This document shows positions 26,412 through 38,175 of a DNA stretch of 64,000 nt, one piece after another (within the stretch, counting starts at the first letter, position 1; each line of letters starts with the position of its first letter). The notes below the pieces were generated by a model. That model was not told the origin of the DNA, ran no database searches, and saw only the letters and a program-made list of their open reading frames with translations. This DNA comes from Schizochytrium sp. TIO01 (Eukaryota; Sar; Bigyra; Thraustochytrida; Thraustochytriidae), in the NCBI GenBank assembly GCA_004764695.1, contig SMSO01000032.1:6840668-6904667 (forward strand). Reading direction: 5' to 3'. The translations under genes and the position numbers were made by a program.

Positions 26412-27692
26412 GAGCTAGCAATTTGCCGTGTTTGGAAATAGCTTTAACGGTAGACTGAATTATTATTATATATTCAGAACGATTAGTCTTCACGCTCTAC
26501 TAAACTCAACTAAAGAAGTAAGAATTCGTTATCCTTATTTACTGAACAAATTTGTGCGCTTTTGACTCTTATATTTGTTGGCTTCGCAACCATATATCTG
26601 GTTTATTATCTGTAAATCCTTTTCCTTGAGAATGAAGGATATACCAAGATCTCTTGTGATGTGTTTCGTTCACATTTGTTCTCTCGACTTAAGATCTTAG
26701 CAGTTAAATATATACCTCTTTATCGAGTACTTTTGTTTGTAAAGACGTGCTTAAATAGTCTAGGATAGCTACCGACATAATTTTATATAAAAAAGAAAAC
26801 GAAGAGTCTTATGGCAACAAAATTAGCTCAGAGATCATGGAGGCGTTTGTTATAGTGGCTAATGTCAATCAGAGCCTTTGAAGAGTGAGGTGTGATTTTG
26901 TTTCTCAAAAGCTTGTTCTGGAATAATTGAGAACATAAAGTTTAGCTAGCAAATAGATTATGAATGTTTACTGAATTTGAGGAGAACAAAGTTTTGATTT
27001 GATAAACGCAGTATCTCCGAGGATATACGGTTTCGTTTTTGAACGCAAAGAGTTGATAAGTTGACAGTGAAAAATGCGTTAGCGGAATGTTCAGGATACA
27101 ATAGGATTACAGAAAAGCTCACAATAGTCAACCATGGAAAATTAGGTAAAATTATATATTGTACAAATCTTGTGAGGCTATAAATGTGTTTCCAAAAACG
27201 ATTCGACCAGTGATGCGTATGCTTGACTCTCTCAGAGAGTGTGCAAGAAAAACTTTCACAGATCTCATGAAGGTTTCTGCACAGACAGTAACATATGTTT
27301 GATGAGTGCGATGATCCACAATAACCCTTCTACAGACCATGCGCAAAAAAATTCTACTTTCAGCGATTACAGGGTCTGCTGCTATTGAGAAGGAAAGCAG
27401 ACACAACATGATGCTGGGAAAGTGACAGGGATTTACAGAGCGGAAGTATAACTTTAATTTTTGAACGGTTGATGAAAGATCATGAAAGAGGCACTTGTTG
27501 CACCATGTGGGAGTGTGGAGGGCGTTTATTTTTCTTATGTTATATAATCTCTTCTGACTAGTTTTGATGTCTATATTGTTGCTGTTTATAATATGCGAGA
27601 TACGATCTTTAACCATGGTTTCGAGAACAACCCTGGCTAATGCCAGAGGGAAAATGGCGCCTACTAGTTTGAATATCTTAAATGGTTCTTGT
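26412..27692. other. Central spacer between the two element orientations
   Basis: About 1.3 kb lies between the last forward copy and the first reverse fragment. No match between its two halves was seen by eye, so it does not look like a palindrome arm. It contains one minus-strand frame of 154 codons, listed separately. Confidence 0.6.
27152..27616 (-). other. Possible ORF in the cluster centre, unknown
   Basis: An ATG-initiated frame of 154 codons with a fair start context (ACCATGG) inside AT-rich DNA, where a frame this long is expected less than about once per window by chance. The product is basic, with several cysteines and histidines, and shows no signal peptide, membrane segment or known motif. 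No transposase signature could be seen. It sits between the oppositely oriented halves of the repeat cluster. Confidence 0.25.
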
Positions 27693-27811
27693 GATGCTGA
27701 GAAATGAATCTAGTCAGTTTGAAGTTGACAATAAAGATGGAGGGATGATGGTTGACTAATCCTCTAAGGGAATTTGGAATGGTATAATAATCTGTTGTGT
27801 TTCAAGGCAGA
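27693..27811 (-). mobile_element. Inverted-end element, tail fragment D'
   Basis: Only the tail third is present, in reverse direction. Read on the minus strand it contains AAATTCCCTTAGAG, shared with copy B, and ends TCATTTCTCAGCAT. Copy D follows immediately, so the fragment was probably truncated before or when D arrived. Confidence 0.55.
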
Positions 27812-27820
27812 CTGCTTAAT

Positions 27821-28244
27821 CCTTGCTGAAGGGTGATTCCAGGGAACATAAGGTTGACTGTGAAGCTGGAGATGAAGGCTTGAATCTTGATGAAGGCTTT
27901 AAGAAGGTTGATTTAAGAGTTAGCGAAGTACTGTCCTGGAAATAAATCCAGGGTGGATGGATTCATGTAGAAATTATGGAGGCTAAGACATTCTTGAACG
28001 GGTTAGAAATGCTTGATTGGATTAGGTTAATTCGATCTCTTCAACCATCGATTCAAGTTATACCATACTTGGATCTAGGGAATGTGTAGTCACTCTTTAG
28101 TTCGAGGCTCCAACAGCCACGTGGGCCTGCCCGTCTACTACTGCTCTATTGTAAGCCCCATACCCGCAAGGGTTTTACAAAGGAATATCAAGAATTCTAG
28201 CAATGTCTTGTCTACTAGTTCCTTCGAATGGGTATTTCAGCGAA
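27821..28244 (-). mobile_element. Inverted-end element, copy D
   Basis: First full reverse copy. Its plus-strand left end reads CCTTGCTGAAGGG and the right end GGTATTTCAGCG. It keeps the shared words CTTGATGAAGG, ACCATCGATTCAAGTT and CTAGCAATGTCTTG. Confidence 0.75.
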
Positions 28245-28283
28245 ACTGCAATCAAGAAACTAAAACATCTTTGATTTGCGTCA

Positions 28284-28509
28284 GACACAATTGTCTGACG
28301 AGGTTAGGTAAAATCGTCTCTTGAACTATCATTCAGGTTCCACCAATGGTTCTAGGGAAACGTATGCGCACTTTTGGTTGTTAGCTTCTTAACTACGCAA
28401 GTCTGGTCGCCAAGTGCTATTGAATTTTGAACCCTATATTCATGAGTTCTTACAAAGGAATGCCCAGATCCCTAGCAATATCTCCACAACTGGTTCCCCC
28501 TACTGAGAA
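28284..28509 (-). mobile_element. Inverted-end element, head-half fragment E
   Basis: Only the head half is present, in reverse direction. It aligns to copy B (ATTCAGGTTCCACC against ATCCAGGTTCTACC) and ends in CTAGCAATATC and CTACTGAG at the head. The tail half is missing. Confidence 0.6.
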
Positions 28510-28618
28510 GGGATATAGATACATCATTACGTCATGACTTTGCAAGGCTCAAAAGAACACCTATTTAACACCACATGGTACAATGAGTGATGTGTATGAC
28601 CCGAAATACCACAAGCGA

Positions 28619-29037
28619 CCTGCTGAAGGGTAATACTGATTAGCGTGAGGTTGACTGTAAAAATGAAGGCAAGAAGCTTGATGAAGGTTATAAGAAGGTT
28701 GATTAAGTGTTAGCGAACTGCTGTCCTGGAGAATGGATTCCATGGCAGATGGATTCATGTAGTAATTAGGGAGATTAAGACATCCTTGAAAGTAGTTAGA
28801 GATAATCGATGGGGTTATGTTAGTTCAACCTCTCCAACCATCGATTCGAGTTACACCATGCTTGGATGTAGGAATGTGTATTCACACTTCAAGTTCTTGG
28901 CTCTGGTAGCCACATGAGTCTGGCTGCCTATTCTTGCTCTATCGTAAACCTTATGTCTAATGGGGTTTTACAAAGGGACACCAAGAACTCTAGCAATGTC
29001 TTGTCCACTAGTTCCTTCGATTGGAGATCTCAGCAAG
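28619..29037 (-). mobile_element. Inverted-end element, copy F
   Basis: Full reverse copy from CCTGCTGAAGGG to GGAGATCTCAGCAAG on the plus strand. The head is the best preserved of all copies (CTAGTTCCTTCGATTGGAG). Similar to D at somewhat under 90% in the parts compared by eye. Confidence 0.78.
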
Positions 29038-29163
29038 ACCAAAAGCATTTGAATCTACCCAAGCACATTCAACAAGACAACTCTAGTCTCAGTACTAACT
29101 AATTACTCTCATCTAAGACATTTCCTCAAATATTTCTCAGTAATCATATAACCACGTCTCATT

Positions 29164-29186
29164 ACCTTCGATTGGAGATTTCAGTA
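29164..29186 (-). mobile_element. Inverted-end element, head remnant
   Basis: A short match to the head only: CCTTCGATTGGAGATTTCAG. Too short to be certain, but it lies in the cluster with the same reverse direction as its neighbours. Confidence 0.4.
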
Positions 29187-29574
29187 TGTGGAGATAGTGT
29201 TCACAGAAATTACCAATTGTGCAAAATTAAAGATTTTGTTGCCAAAATACTGAGCCATATTGTCTTCTGACTCAGTATGAAGGTCTCAAACATGTATGAG
29301 AGCTCCAAATGATTGCTTAGTTTTGTTCCCTTCAGATGATCTATAACGAAGAGATAAAGTTGTTGTAAGCAGTTCTGTACTCTCGCATCTGCCACAGCTG
29401 CAATGGCAAATTTCAAGGAGAGGATCACACTAGCTATTTTATAGTTTAGATCATACATTTTTTTCAATTAAAATCTGATTGACTTCGATACGGTGCACAA
29501 ATAATTTGCAGCCCAACGCTACTTTAAAAACGGATGACGAAAAATACGTTGAGGTTTTTGCGTAAAGTAACTAG

Positions 29575-30012
29575 ACAGGACTAGTTATCGGACCTGATGT
29601 GCTTTTTATTGGCAGTTTCAAGATAATTACTCAATATACCACTTATGCCTCAATAACAGGTGCAATCACGCTCGATGCAAACTTGGTCTATCTTCGTAAT
29701 ATTTCACTTACTATGGATTTGTTCATCACGAATTTTGTCAACACATTAAGTGATACTCGGTGGACCACCTCCTCTACAACGAACGGGACTGATGCCTACC
29801 TCGGTCTTGGTCTGATTTGCCAGCCAAACACTTGTGCTATCCACACGGACCTGTTCTCAATTCAAACAATTATGGTCGCGACCGGAGTATCTGGCTCTGA
29901 TAACACCCTTTCACGGGTCACGTACAAGGAGATAGGCAACAAATCGAACAACTTCATTATCCGCCTAAAGTCAAAGATAACCCTAGCAAAGCTACGCGTG
30001 ATGCATTCGTAA
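29575..30012 (+). other. Possible coding segment, Thr/Asn/Ile-rich, unknown
   Basis: One frame stays open for 145 codons and ends in TAA, in DNA of ordinary base composition where such length is uncommon by chance. There is no good ATG; the frame opens just after an in-frame TAG in TAACTAG, so it may be a terminal exon or a decayed gene. The product is rich in threonine, asparagine, isoleucine and serine with few charges and two cysteines (ICQPNTC), suggesting a beta-rich extracellular or structural protein. No family is recognised. Copy G begins about 30 bp after the stop. Confidence 0.35.
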
Positions 30013-30043
30013 AATTAAATGAATAGATAAATCTGATAACAGC

Positions 30044-30451
30044 ATTACTGAAAGAGTATTCTGGTCAGCTTGAGGTTGACTGTAAAGATGAAGGCAAGAG
30101 TCTTGATGAAGGGTTTTAAGAAGGCCGATTTTAAGAGTCAGCGAAGTGCTGTTCTGAAAATAAATCCAGGGCATCCTGATTCATGCAGTAATTTGGAGTC
30201 TAGGACATTCTTGACAGTTTCAAAGATAAATGACGGGGTTAGATTAATTGAACCTCTTCAACCATCATTTCAGGTTGCACTATACTTGGACTTAGGTAAT
30301 GTGTAGTTATATTTTGGTTCTTGGCTTCAGCAACTACGCAAGTCTGATTGTCTAGTTCTGTTCCATTGGAAGCTTTATGCCTATGAGGTCTTCATACAGG
30401 GACACCAAGAACGCTGGCACACTAATTCTTTCGATCGGTGATCTCAGCAAG
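30044..30451 (-). mobile_element. Inverted-end element, copy G (outermost right)
   Basis: Last reverse copy, from CATTACTGAAAG to GATCTCAGCAAG on the plus strand. It is the partner of copy A: 30079-30189 is identical to the reverse complement of 24431-24541, and the remainder differs by a few percent and one small indel near the middle. Confidence 0.78.
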
Positions 30452-33100
30452 AATATTCTTGTTTTATGCTTTTTTGAAGTGTGTTTGCAGATCTCTTCAT
30501 CAGAGTCTTGAGAGTAAGAGAAAGTTAATTCATTGAATATTAAAAATTTTTGTAGTTTACGATTTATTTTATGGGAAAATATCAAATCCTTTAAGAATCA
30601 TTCATTGATCTTGTTTGTTATTGTTGATGGCTATTCCAGAATTCACAGGCTTCATGAGTCGTATAATTCTGCACAAACTTTGAGAGCAATATCGGCGATA
30701 TCATTGATCTACTATTCTGAGCCGATAAAAGCCAAAACTCTTACTACTGCAATCAGATTTATAGCGCGGACTTACGGTTCCCCGTATTGATTTCTGTAAA
30801 AGTAAATTTTGGCATCTGATAATCAATACACACCACTGATTTTAAAACCATTTTTTTCGAAGGTGTAGCACAAGCAAGACTGGAAAGTGTGGAGACATCC
30901 AAGCACCAGTGGCCGATGTTAGTTTCCAGGGTAAATATCAGTAGTTTCGTAAGAGTCAAAGAAGTGTAAAGTGAAACGAGTTCTCGGTCATAAAAATGAC
31001 CTTCGTTAAAGTATCGTATCCAAAGCGAAAAAGTATTGAAGTTCTTCGATATGTGCAGAATAACATCGTCTAACAGAGACTATAGAGAGCAACTCGAGAA
31101 GGAAAGGAAAGGAAGGAAAGGAAACAGGCGGGAAGGCAAAACGAATGACACTTGATTTATGGACGGATTCTAAATCACTCTTTTTCTTCCAGTTTTTCAA
31201 GCTAGAAGCTATTGCACCGTCGTCTATACTTTTTTTGCTTTTGAATTCCAGGTTCCTATATCTCAGTGCAGGCTTCGGGAAGATAGTTTTTTCTAGTAAT
31301 TATCTAGTATGTTAGTTAGAAAAAAAAATGAGAATCAATGCTGTCTACTTTTCTATTGTAGTCATGGGATTATGTGAGCGGACTATTTCTAGCGAGAAAA
31401 TCTCGTTCAGATAAGTAATCTCCTATTCTCTAAAACCAGGGTTAAATTCTCCCGTGCTCATCTAAAAGAAATAGCGGCGCGTGCAACATTGCCGTATTTA
31501 GAATCATTCAATTTGCTTTAAGTTTTGCTACGTAGTGGTTTGCCGAAACCGACTCACCAAATAAGGGACGCCTGATTTGTCAAATAGCAAACGGATTGTA
31601 TAAAATTGTCGTCACTCCCTTCTTACTGCTTCTATTGGATAGAATCTTTCAGCTGGCGTTTTAAACTAAAGTACCACAGGTAATAATACTTTTCGTTATT
31701 TTAAACTGCAAAAAAGAAGAAGAGAAAAGCTCGTTCGTTGTTGTCATGCTATCATTACCTTTTTGTGATGATATTCGCATTTTGCGTAACATAGCTTTTC
31801 ACAACAACATTGGCTTTAACCTAACGAAAAAGGTAGCCCCAGCTCTTCCCGTGTTCGCGTCTTCTCTATTGTTTGACAATGAGTCGCAATAGCTAGAAAA
31901 ACATATTATTTTAAATGGAATTTTAGAGAAGGTGCCCTTACTCTTATTGAGCCTTTCAGTATTTCTGACCTACATAAAGTACTTCAGTCGCATTATCTAA
32001 AACTTTGCACTCCGAAGTATGATGCGAATTAACATCGACGCCAACATAAAGTGAATACGAACTATTCCAAGAATGAAAAAGGAGAAAATATTTGAACAGA
32101 CGAAAAGATCAGTCTGGAGCGAGGGGTGGTAGTTCGTCCAAACATGAGTTCTTTACGATAGTAAATTCATACATAAGGTCACCTTATTCGGGCCATCTTC
32201 TCTAGTTTGTTAGGTTCTAGGCATAGACTTGGTCAAAGCGCAAAGTTGAATCACTTAGTTATGTCACTATTGTTCTACCACAGTAGCATCATATGGAAAA
32301 ATACTAGGTACTTCTATTATTTAGCATAATACCAAACAGAAGCAGAAAAGTGAGTAACGTAGGACAGATTTCTACTACTTCTCAACGATGGCTAACACCT
32401 TCAACTCGCGAGAGAGGAAGGAAAGGGATTCCTGGCTGCGCAAAAAAAGTAGCATCATATTCGTTTCTTCAAAAAGCTGCCTACTTCGATACTTGCATCG
32501 ACTGCTCAGTCCTTTCCTTATAACTGCAATGAAGGTACCTTGGAATCATTGTTTGGCAAGATCTGTAGCGTTACTTTTCTTTACTCTATTGATGAAAGTC
32601 GGAGACTAAAAGTAGTCTTAGCAGAGCGACGGCATAGACCTCATGAAGTGAGGTCGGGAGTTCGCAAGCCTGCAGGTGTTTGAAAAATAACAACAAGACA
32701 AGACTCAAGTAGACCTTATAAAAAAAGAAAAAAAGAGTTGATATGCGAATCGTATGAAAGTTGTTTTTAATGCTTTTACATGCAGTGCATTCTCGCATAA
32801 GTGATTGTTCGTGAGTGCTTTGGTGATTGAAAAAGGTAGGAAGGTGCGAGTGAGGCAGAGTTATTTATACAGAGTACCTAGCTAGAGTAGTATTTCATAG
32901 ACTTTATTTTAATTTTTTAATTCTTAATGTTAATATATATATATATATTTTTTTTTTTTTTAATTTTGTTTTTAAAGAAAAAAGAAAAAAAGTAATGCTT
33001 AGTAGGCAGCGATAGGTAAGTACTAGGTTTACTTGTATTTGGGCAGGCAGACAGACCGGTTCTCACTGACACATCATAGTTGGATGGGAGATAGCTGTTA
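30452..33100. other. Non-coding block
   Basis: No gene is recognised. A GGAAA-rich purine run lies at about 31097-31133. The end of the block, about 32900-33000, is AT-rich with a TA run at 32931-32949 followed by a run of about 14 T. Confidence 0.55.
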
Positions 33101-33568
33101 CTGACCCGTCAGGGTGACACTTTTTGCAGGTGTGAGAGGAAGATTAGTGGATTTGTGCTTGTTCTAGGGTATAGAGTTGACTATTTCCAGTATATTACTA
33201 AATTCAAGATTTCTCAGAAAAAATCTAATTCATTTGTTTAGCAAAAGAAACTTTAAGTACTTTCGTAAATCGAGTAAACTTTCTTCAATCCTGGGATTGG
33301 TGCTTATCGCTTCAGGGGTGGGCGGAGCTGTCTTCGACAGATACACGATTGGTTTCCTGGTGGCGAGCCTGAACCCACTTTTTAAAACATACTGATGCGG
33401 TGTGGCGAAGGGAAGTAGGATTGCAAACCTGGAGCACAGCATGGAATGTATTATTGCCTAGACTAAATACAGCTCCAAGGATCTTTGAACTCGTGATCTC
33501 AGCTCATCAACAGGTGATCTAAAGAGAGAAATGACAACCAATAATTCGACGTCGTGTATGCTTTACAG

Positions 33569-33772
33569 GAGGACACTACTCCCGTGGGAAACTCGAAATT
33601 GTGTGAGACCAAAACAGTCGGTCATTCCGAGCAAGTGTTCTGGTTCCTCAAGGATGGACTCGCAGTGCTTGTAAAAGGAAAATTGCAAATCGTATTTAAA
33701 GAAGGATTCGAAGCTATAGTTTCATTTTCCTTCGATTGCTCTGTCGGCCAAGTACGGGCAACTCGTCGCTGA
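33569..33772 (+). other. Possible terminal exon, unknown protein
   Basis: The segment follows TATGCTTTACAG, a good 3' splice site, and runs open for 67 codons to a TGA. The product is well mixed in lysine, glutamate, valine, glycine and phenylalanine (for example DGLAVLVKGKLQIVFKEGFE), unlike the serine/arginine/cysteine-heavy translations of neighbouring random frames. An upstream frame at 33177-33395 has a hydrophobic stretch and may belong to the same gene. No family is recognised. Confidence 0.3.
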
Positions 33773-34427
33773 TTGGCATTTTATACCTGTGAAACGACTC
33801 CATCAAAAAGGTCGACATAAGATGTTCAATAGTTCCTCTAACGTATTATCCCATCCTTTGCTTCTACAATAATAAATAGGTTTGCTTGGTGGTACTCGTC
33901 ATACCAAAATTGCAAGACGCTCCGATCTGCTTAGTTTGTGCAGATGGTTGGTTCATTTTCGTGTGCTGATTAGAGAGAGCGAATGTCTGTTCGTTTTACC
34001 CCGTGTTTTTGAATTTTATCCGATAGAATGATTGGGGGGAGAGTAATAAAGGCCTACTGTACTACTATCTCATCCAAAGGCTTCTGATCTAAGTAGGTGG
34101 CTCTCACTGGCCAGACTTCGACAGAAACCAAGAAAGTTTGTTTTCAGTTTAATTTACTTTTTAAAAAGTAAAAATAGTAATTCCAAAAGTAAGATTAAAA
34201 TTGTGGTAGGATTTTACCCTATCTGAAGATATAATTCGAAATTCATTGGAACAGAAGGCTCGAGGTGATTTGAGAGCCATCGAGTGAAAAATATTTGAGT
34301 ATATGATTGTAGTACCTACCTACATACCTACCCATATCATGGCTCATAACTTGAATCAATATAGGCAAGCAAGCTTATTTCTAATTATAATTAATTTAAA
34401 ATAATCATCATCATACTAATAGCAGTA

Positions 34428-34447
34428 GTAATAATAATAATAATAAT
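34428..34447. repeat. (TAA)n run
   Basis: About six TAA units inside an AT-rich island. Confidence 0.92.
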
Positions 34448-37400
34448 CCAAAAAACAGAGAATAGGAATGACTCTCCATACTAGTAGTAGAATAAAAGGA
34501 GCGTAATCTCGTTCAATGTTCAGAAATGTATTAATTTCACGTTATTTTGTCTCATATATAGTGCAACGCACTCAGAAAATAGGAATAGGACGAGCCGGAC
34601 AGGTACCGCAGTATAGTGCAGTCGGTAAGAGAAGAGTGATAGCAGTCAAATACCAAAGCAACCAGGGAGGTGCTTCACTCTGTTCTCTGGCCTAATTTAT
34701 TTTGCTGCTGTTTCTACCCATTTTTTTTTTGATTTTTTAATTGCCAAGTTTAAGAGTAGTTGAGAGATGATGGACATGTTGCGTTTTAATGTTGTTGCAC
34801 CATGTCTGGTACATAATCATGGCCATTAAGAACAAATCGGTGATCTCATGAAATGTTTGGTTCGAAAATAGGTTTAGTCTACGTCTAGTTAACCAAAGAT
34901 TGACCAAATTACCTTCTTATCATTGGGGACGTTGTCTAAGGCTTAACTACCTACCTGCCTAGAAAAATTGAAGAGAAAGCAAGTCAATGCGGGAAAGGGA
35001 TTCTTCAGGTTTGAGACATCCATTTTGATCTTTATTGAGTAATCATTTTGAAGACGTGATGCCAGCCATGCCCAATCTGGCGTGGTGGAGAAAGGAAGTC
35101 TCCGAGTTGTATTTTGCGAGGAGAATGTGAAGCAGCAGCATTTTGTAAAAGCATAAAAGCCTTCAAAGAGTTTTGAAGGTAAGTACGTACCTACCTATCG
35201 AAAAAAATTATTATTAAAAAACTAACTTCCTAACATACTTGTTCTAACTGGTCCTTCTTGCATGGCGCGACTCTTCGGCATATTGAGTGCGCGGTGTGAG
35301 AGTGTGCAACAGTAAATGACTCTTTCAAGCAAAAAACATAGAAGAAGGTTGGAAGTTAGAAAATTGCTAGTCAACTTGACTTCATCGATCTTTCACTTGC
35401 AAAAATGGAAAGGTAGGTGGTTTCGTTCAAAGGCACTGACAGTTAGTGGCCCTGACTTGCAATAGGACATAATGCGTCCTTCTTATGAAGGATTGAATAG
35501 AAGCGTGACGTACCAGGTAACATGCTACGTAGGTAGTGAGGTCTACTTTCATTTGGTCTGCGAAATACTTTCACTGGAAACAACATAACCAGCCCTCAGG
35601 ATGCCCAGGTAGATGGGCATCCACTATTCCTGTACATACTGCTTTACTTCCTCCCTTCACAGCCAATAAACGGTCAGCAGGTCTACTTTAAAAGAGTAGA
35701 TTTGCTAGTCATATTGAAGCTCGGAAATCGGAGAATATCAGAAGTCAACTGCGCTTTCATGAGGAGGAACTCTAGTTTAGAGTGGAGACGGGCCATGCGA
35801 AGACTGGTCTCCTTCGGTAGGAGAGACGATACCCTAAATGAGCATGTGAATTATCGTTCGGGTCTTTCCCACGGAACACCACATCCTCCCCTTAAATCCT
35901 GTTGAAAGGAAGGGGGTGCACACCTTTCATACTCGTTATCACTCTTTCTGCAGTGGTAAAAAGGAAATTAGGATAAATCTAGCTATCCATACCGAAAAAA
36001 GTCCTGAAGAAAGCTACTAATCAACAAAATTTATCTATAGATGAATGAAAAGACTATGTCCCAAAGGTGTAAATAATGAGAAGGCTATGTGTGATGTGAT
36101 CTGTTTTGGATTTTGTTTTCTAAATACACAAATTCATATAGGCCTGTATGTATTTGAATCTCATAAAAACAATTTTCTATGTTATTTGCAAGGCTGTCCT
36201 AATTTCCCACGAGTCAGAATAGCTATGGAAATTATACGCATTGGTCAATCTTGCTTTCCATGCCTTGAGTAAGTAAGTGCTTCTTTTTTGCTTGAATCAG
36301 AGTGGCGAAGCAGCCTGTTTGGCGAAGGTTAATTAATTTATGTATTGAGTGATTGTGAAGAGATCAGAAGTGCCTCATGTAGAATGTTGAAAGAACTTGC
36401 TCAACCAGAAGAATAGCGCCCTTGTGATTATTGCCTTGCTAGACAATGCTTTGAAGTATGGCTGCTTCTCAAAGGTGGTGGAGTATTGATAATTTGAGGA
36501 GGGAAATAAGCGAGTCTCAGTTGAGAAGTCATGCGTACAAAAGAGAAGATGTCTATAAAACAACTTGCCTTTGCAAGATAGCAAGATATCGAGAAGAAGA
36601 AAACGAAAGGTATCCAAGATCAACAGCAGAATGGTCAATCCGAATATTACGAAGGAAACATCAATGAAAATTAGTCTGGATGATTACACGTTTTAAAATG
36701 GGACCCACGAGGGGCATTGATTGGGAAAGAGAGAACATTAGGCGCCTTCAAATGAGGCGATAACTATCGTTTGCCTTGTTCGCATGGGTTCTGACATATC
36801 CTTTTTCCTGTACAAATATCATGCTAACTATTTGCACGTGGCAAAAACTTGAGGCCCTGCTTAAAGCGAAAGAATTATGATTTTTACCGAGTGTATCTCT
36901 ATAACCTTCTACGAAGGTAAATTTGCAATAGAGACCGGCGCAGCTTTCCTAATGTACTCGCTCTACTCTGATACAGGACACTAAACATGTCTTTTGACAC
37001 ATACTTTTCAAAGACATTTCATGGAATTTGCATGGAGCGGCGGGATCGTGATCCAGGGTTTAGTTTAGTCGTGGCGAGGTTTGTGAACTTTAAGTTTTCT
37101 TTAAGACGTCGATATCAAGTTGTGCAATTTCTGGATTGCACTATCGGATGGCTAGGTCCGTCTTCTACTATGAACAAGAGTATGATACGGTCGAAACGAT
37201 ATAAAGAGCTTCCTACCTCATGATGATATCGATCCTACATCCCTAGTTTACAGGTTCGCACGGCCCAGCTCAGCACTAAGTACACTGGAGGATGGCATGG
37301 GAAGAACTTGCATAGCACGAGTACGTGGCCTCCATGGGCGAGAGGCTGGCACCCGACGACCCACGATGGTATGAGTCTTCTCAGAGTGATCCACAACTAT

Positions 37401-38128
37401 AGTAAGACTAACGCGAGGCGCAGTCGAGGACATGGCGATGGCGGGCATCGTTACGATCAGTCTTGTTTGTTTTTCGTTTTGTTTTTTACAGCACAGGGTC
37501 TCGAGCACCTTGCAAGCCGAAGCGAGTGTTGCACGAGGAGAAGCAGTTGAGGGTCTGCTCCGAGGTTGGGCTTAGCCAAACGAGAGAGAAAGGTGCGCTT
37601 AGAGCGAATCTCTCGAAACTCTTTTAGCTAAAAGCAGTGCGGATGCTTGTGGGCCTGGTTCTTTGGAATTCAGGTTTTGCTGGTGCCTTGAGCTCGAAAG
37701 AAAATTTTAATATTAAAAAAAAAAAATAAGAGAGAGAAAGGGAGGAGAATTTGACAGTAAAATGAAACAAAGAGAGAGGGACTTTGAATTAAAAAATCAC
37801 CAAGACGCTCAGTATAAGAGATGGATACGTAGAAAAGGGCCAACAGCCGATCCTCCTATCCTGGACCATCATAAACATACTATTGCTGCTATGCATTGGC
37901 CAACAACTGCTGCCGAAAAGGTGACGATGCAAAAAAGTTGCTTGCTTCTGTTGCGTGGACGCCTAACTAAACTTACAATGGAGACGCTCCGATGATGGTA
38001 GCGAGATGCTCATTCTCCATTCGGATGCGTCCTGCGATGCTCCTGTGAGTGGCAAAGACCGCGGAAACGTCTCACAGGAAATCCTCACAAGAATTCTGAT
38101 ATCTATTTGTTTTTAAAATGTTGTCATC

Positions 38129-38175
38129 AATATTATTATTATTATTATTATATTATATGTATATATATATATTTT
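38129..38175. repeat. (TTA)n then (TA)n run
   Basis: About seven TTA units pass into a TA dinucleotide run within the AT-rich island at 38100-38320. Confidence 0.93.

Noticed and set aside
28985-29037. Helix-turn-helix-like reading (GQDIARVLGVP) from the conserved head of the element
   Set aside because: The frame is stopped at once on one side and is not kept in other copies; the resemblance to a transposase DNA-binding helix is too short to use.
33177-33442. Possible membrane protein on plus or a 70-codon ATG frame on minus
   Set aside because: Both strands are open with plausible products over the same bases, so neither can be called without transcript data.
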